Assembly (NCBI GenBank): GCA_937863905.1
Contig: CALMHV010000329.1
Coordinates: forward strand, 1 to 5,949
Source: an uncultured Bacillota bacterium
GTDB taxonomy: Bacteria > Bacillota > Sulfobacillia > UBA995 > UBA9673
Reading direction: 5' to 3'
Length of the DNA: 5,949 bases
Shown here: positions 5,103-5,949 of the stretch, one piece after another
Position numbering within the stretch: position 1 is the stretch's first letter
How the letters are laid out: each line of letters begins with the position of its first letter
The notes under the pieces: generated by a model
Databases searched by the model: none
What the model was told of the DNA's origin: nothing
What the model saw: only the letters and a program-made list of their open reading frames with translations
Translations under genes and position numbers: made by a program

Positions 5103-5949
5103 ATGGTGGGTATGAAGGTCTTGAAGGTCCTGGTCCTCCTGGTCGTCCTGGTCGTGATGTTCCTGGGGCTGAACGTCCTGCAGGTGGGTTTCGACGGCCT
5201 GCGCGTGGCGAGCCCGGGGTTTATCGTCTCGGGCCTCAGGGAGGCCGGGGTGTTCGTCGCCTTCCCGGACCTCATGGTCGCGAGCCTCTCCCGAGCCTGG
5301 CAGGGAGCGACCGCGGCTGAGAAAGCCGAGATCGAGGCGGCCTTGCGCCAGGCGGCCGACCCCCAGTGGCTGGAGACCCAGGTGACACTCGTCCTGGAGG
5401 ACGTGTCGGCCTACACGAAGGGCAAGAAGGCCGCGCTCACCACGGCCATCCCGGTGAACGAGCTTTTCGATCGATTCCTCTCCGCCTACGCCGAGACAGC
5501 TGATCCCGACATTGTCGCAAGCATACGACAGGGCATCCCCGCCGAATTCCGCCAACCCATTCTCCTGAGCGAGTACCCGTTCTTTCCCGCCGATCTGAGC
5601 GCCCTACCCCAGATCCACTACTGGAGACTCTTGCCGACGGCCGTCGGCCTACTGGGCCTGCTCGTCATCTTGCTCGCCCTGGCCTGCTTGCCGTTGGCCG
5701 GGGGGTTCCCGGGGGCGGCGCGCTGGACAGGAACGGCCTTCCTCCTCAGCGGTCTTGTCGGCGTCGCCGGCTCGGTCGGGCTTTCCCTCCGGGTGGTACC
5801 GAGCCTCCTGGCCGGCTTCAACCTGACGGCCCCCGACCCCTCGCTCGAGGCGGTCGTCGAACTGGCCAAAAGCGCCCTGACCACCTTCGCTGGCCGCATC
5901 GTCGGGGCGGTGCGCTCTAGCGGCATCGTCTTCCTCGTCATCGCCATCG
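5103..5949 (+). CDS. Unrecognised membrane protein, 3' truncated
   Basis: From ATG 5103 the frame is open for 282 codons and runs off the right edge. I do not recognise the family. Residues about 4-23 form a very hydrophobic Val/Leu-rich segment after two lysines, a signal anchor or signal peptide (KVLKVLVLLVVLVVMFLGL). Residues about 24-175 are a mostly soluble domain, probably outside the membrane, with LRQAADPQWLETQVTLVLED and an FRQPILLSEYPFF-like stretch. Further membrane segments follow at about 179-199, 209-229 and from about 266 to the edge. GGAGA at 5090-5094 precedes ATG 5103 by 8 nt; GTG 5106 and ATG 5112 are alternative starts. The upstream terminator implies separate transcription. 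Hydrophobic periodicity, GC-rich third positions and the absence of stops support a real gene. Confidence 0.85.
   Translation, partial: MVGMKVLKVLVLLVVLVVMFLGLNVLQVGFDGLRVASPGFIVSGLREAGVFVAFPDLMVASLSRAWQGATAAEKAEIEAALRQAADPQWLETQVTLVLEDVSAYTKGKKAALTTAIPVNELFDRFLSAYAETADPDIVASIRQGIPAEFRQPILLSEYPFFPADLSALPQIHYWRLLPTAVGLLGLLVILLALACLPLAGGFPGAARWTGTAFLLSGLVGVAGSVGLSLRVVPSLLAGFNLTAPDPSLEAVVELAKSALTTFAGRIVGAVRSSGIVFLVIAI

Noticed and set aside
4178..5275. Long open frame on the - strand (365 codons)
   Set aside because: It runs through the spoIVA terminator and opposite spoIVA and the membrane protein. Its composition is that of an antisense shadow.
5078..5320. Small + strand frame with a collagen-like GPPGRPG pattern
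   Set aside because: The Gly-Pro pattern arises from the repetitive anchor codons read out of frame. It overlaps the better-supported frame at 5103.
4929..5555. Open frame on the - strand (208 codons) with His/Gln/Asp-rich runs
   Set aside because: The runs are the complement of the Val/Leu-rich anchor and the frame crosses the terminator. The + strand frame from 5103 is longer, has a ribosome binding site and shows membrane periodicity.

Overview
The window is a GC-rich stretch, clearly above 60% G+C by eye. All supported genes lie on the + strand. It carries a full-length spoIVA gene for the spore-coat basement-layer ATPase. Together with der, a DUF512 radical-SAM-type gene and a probable DUF3189 gene, this points to a high-G+C, endospore-forming Bacillota. 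Clostridia- or Limnochordia-like lineages are possible, but the genus cannot be read from the sequence alone.

Layout: (1) Positions 1-297 hold the 3' end of a DUF3189-like gene whose start lies outside the window. (2) From about 363 to 1793 is a PDZ + radical SAM + DUF512 protein. Its most convincing start is a rare CTG codon behind a purine-rich ribosome binding site. (3) Positions 1790-3253 encode the ribosome-assembly GTPase Der. Its GTG start overlaps the previous stop (GTGA), so the two genes are probably translationally coupled. Its inter-domain linker carries a 24-bp tandem repeat. (4) Positions 3254-3406 are a short intergenic region with an inverted repeat and an unusually AT-rich patch that may hold a sigma-E-type promoter. 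(5) Positions 3407-4885 encode SpoIVA, 492 aa from a GTG start with a strong AGGAGG site. (6) A clear intrinsic terminator at 4933-4967 ends this unit. (7) From 5103 to the window edge an open frame encodes an unrecognised membrane protein, truncated at its 3' end.

The first three genes look like one operon: a 65-nt gap and then a 4-nt overlap. They combine a conserved protein of unknown function, an uncharacterised probable radical SAM enzyme and a ribosome-assembly GTPase. spoIVA follows in the same direction but probably also has its own mother-cell promoter. In many Clostridia, as I recall, plsY and gpsA lie between der and spoIVA; here they are absent and spoIVA follows der directly.

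I see no mobile element, CRISPR array, tRNA or rRNA, and no clearly new multi-gene system. The most notable points are the CTG start, the repeat-expanded Der linker, the conserved but uncharacterised DUF3189/DUF512 pair, and the orphan membrane protein at the right edge.
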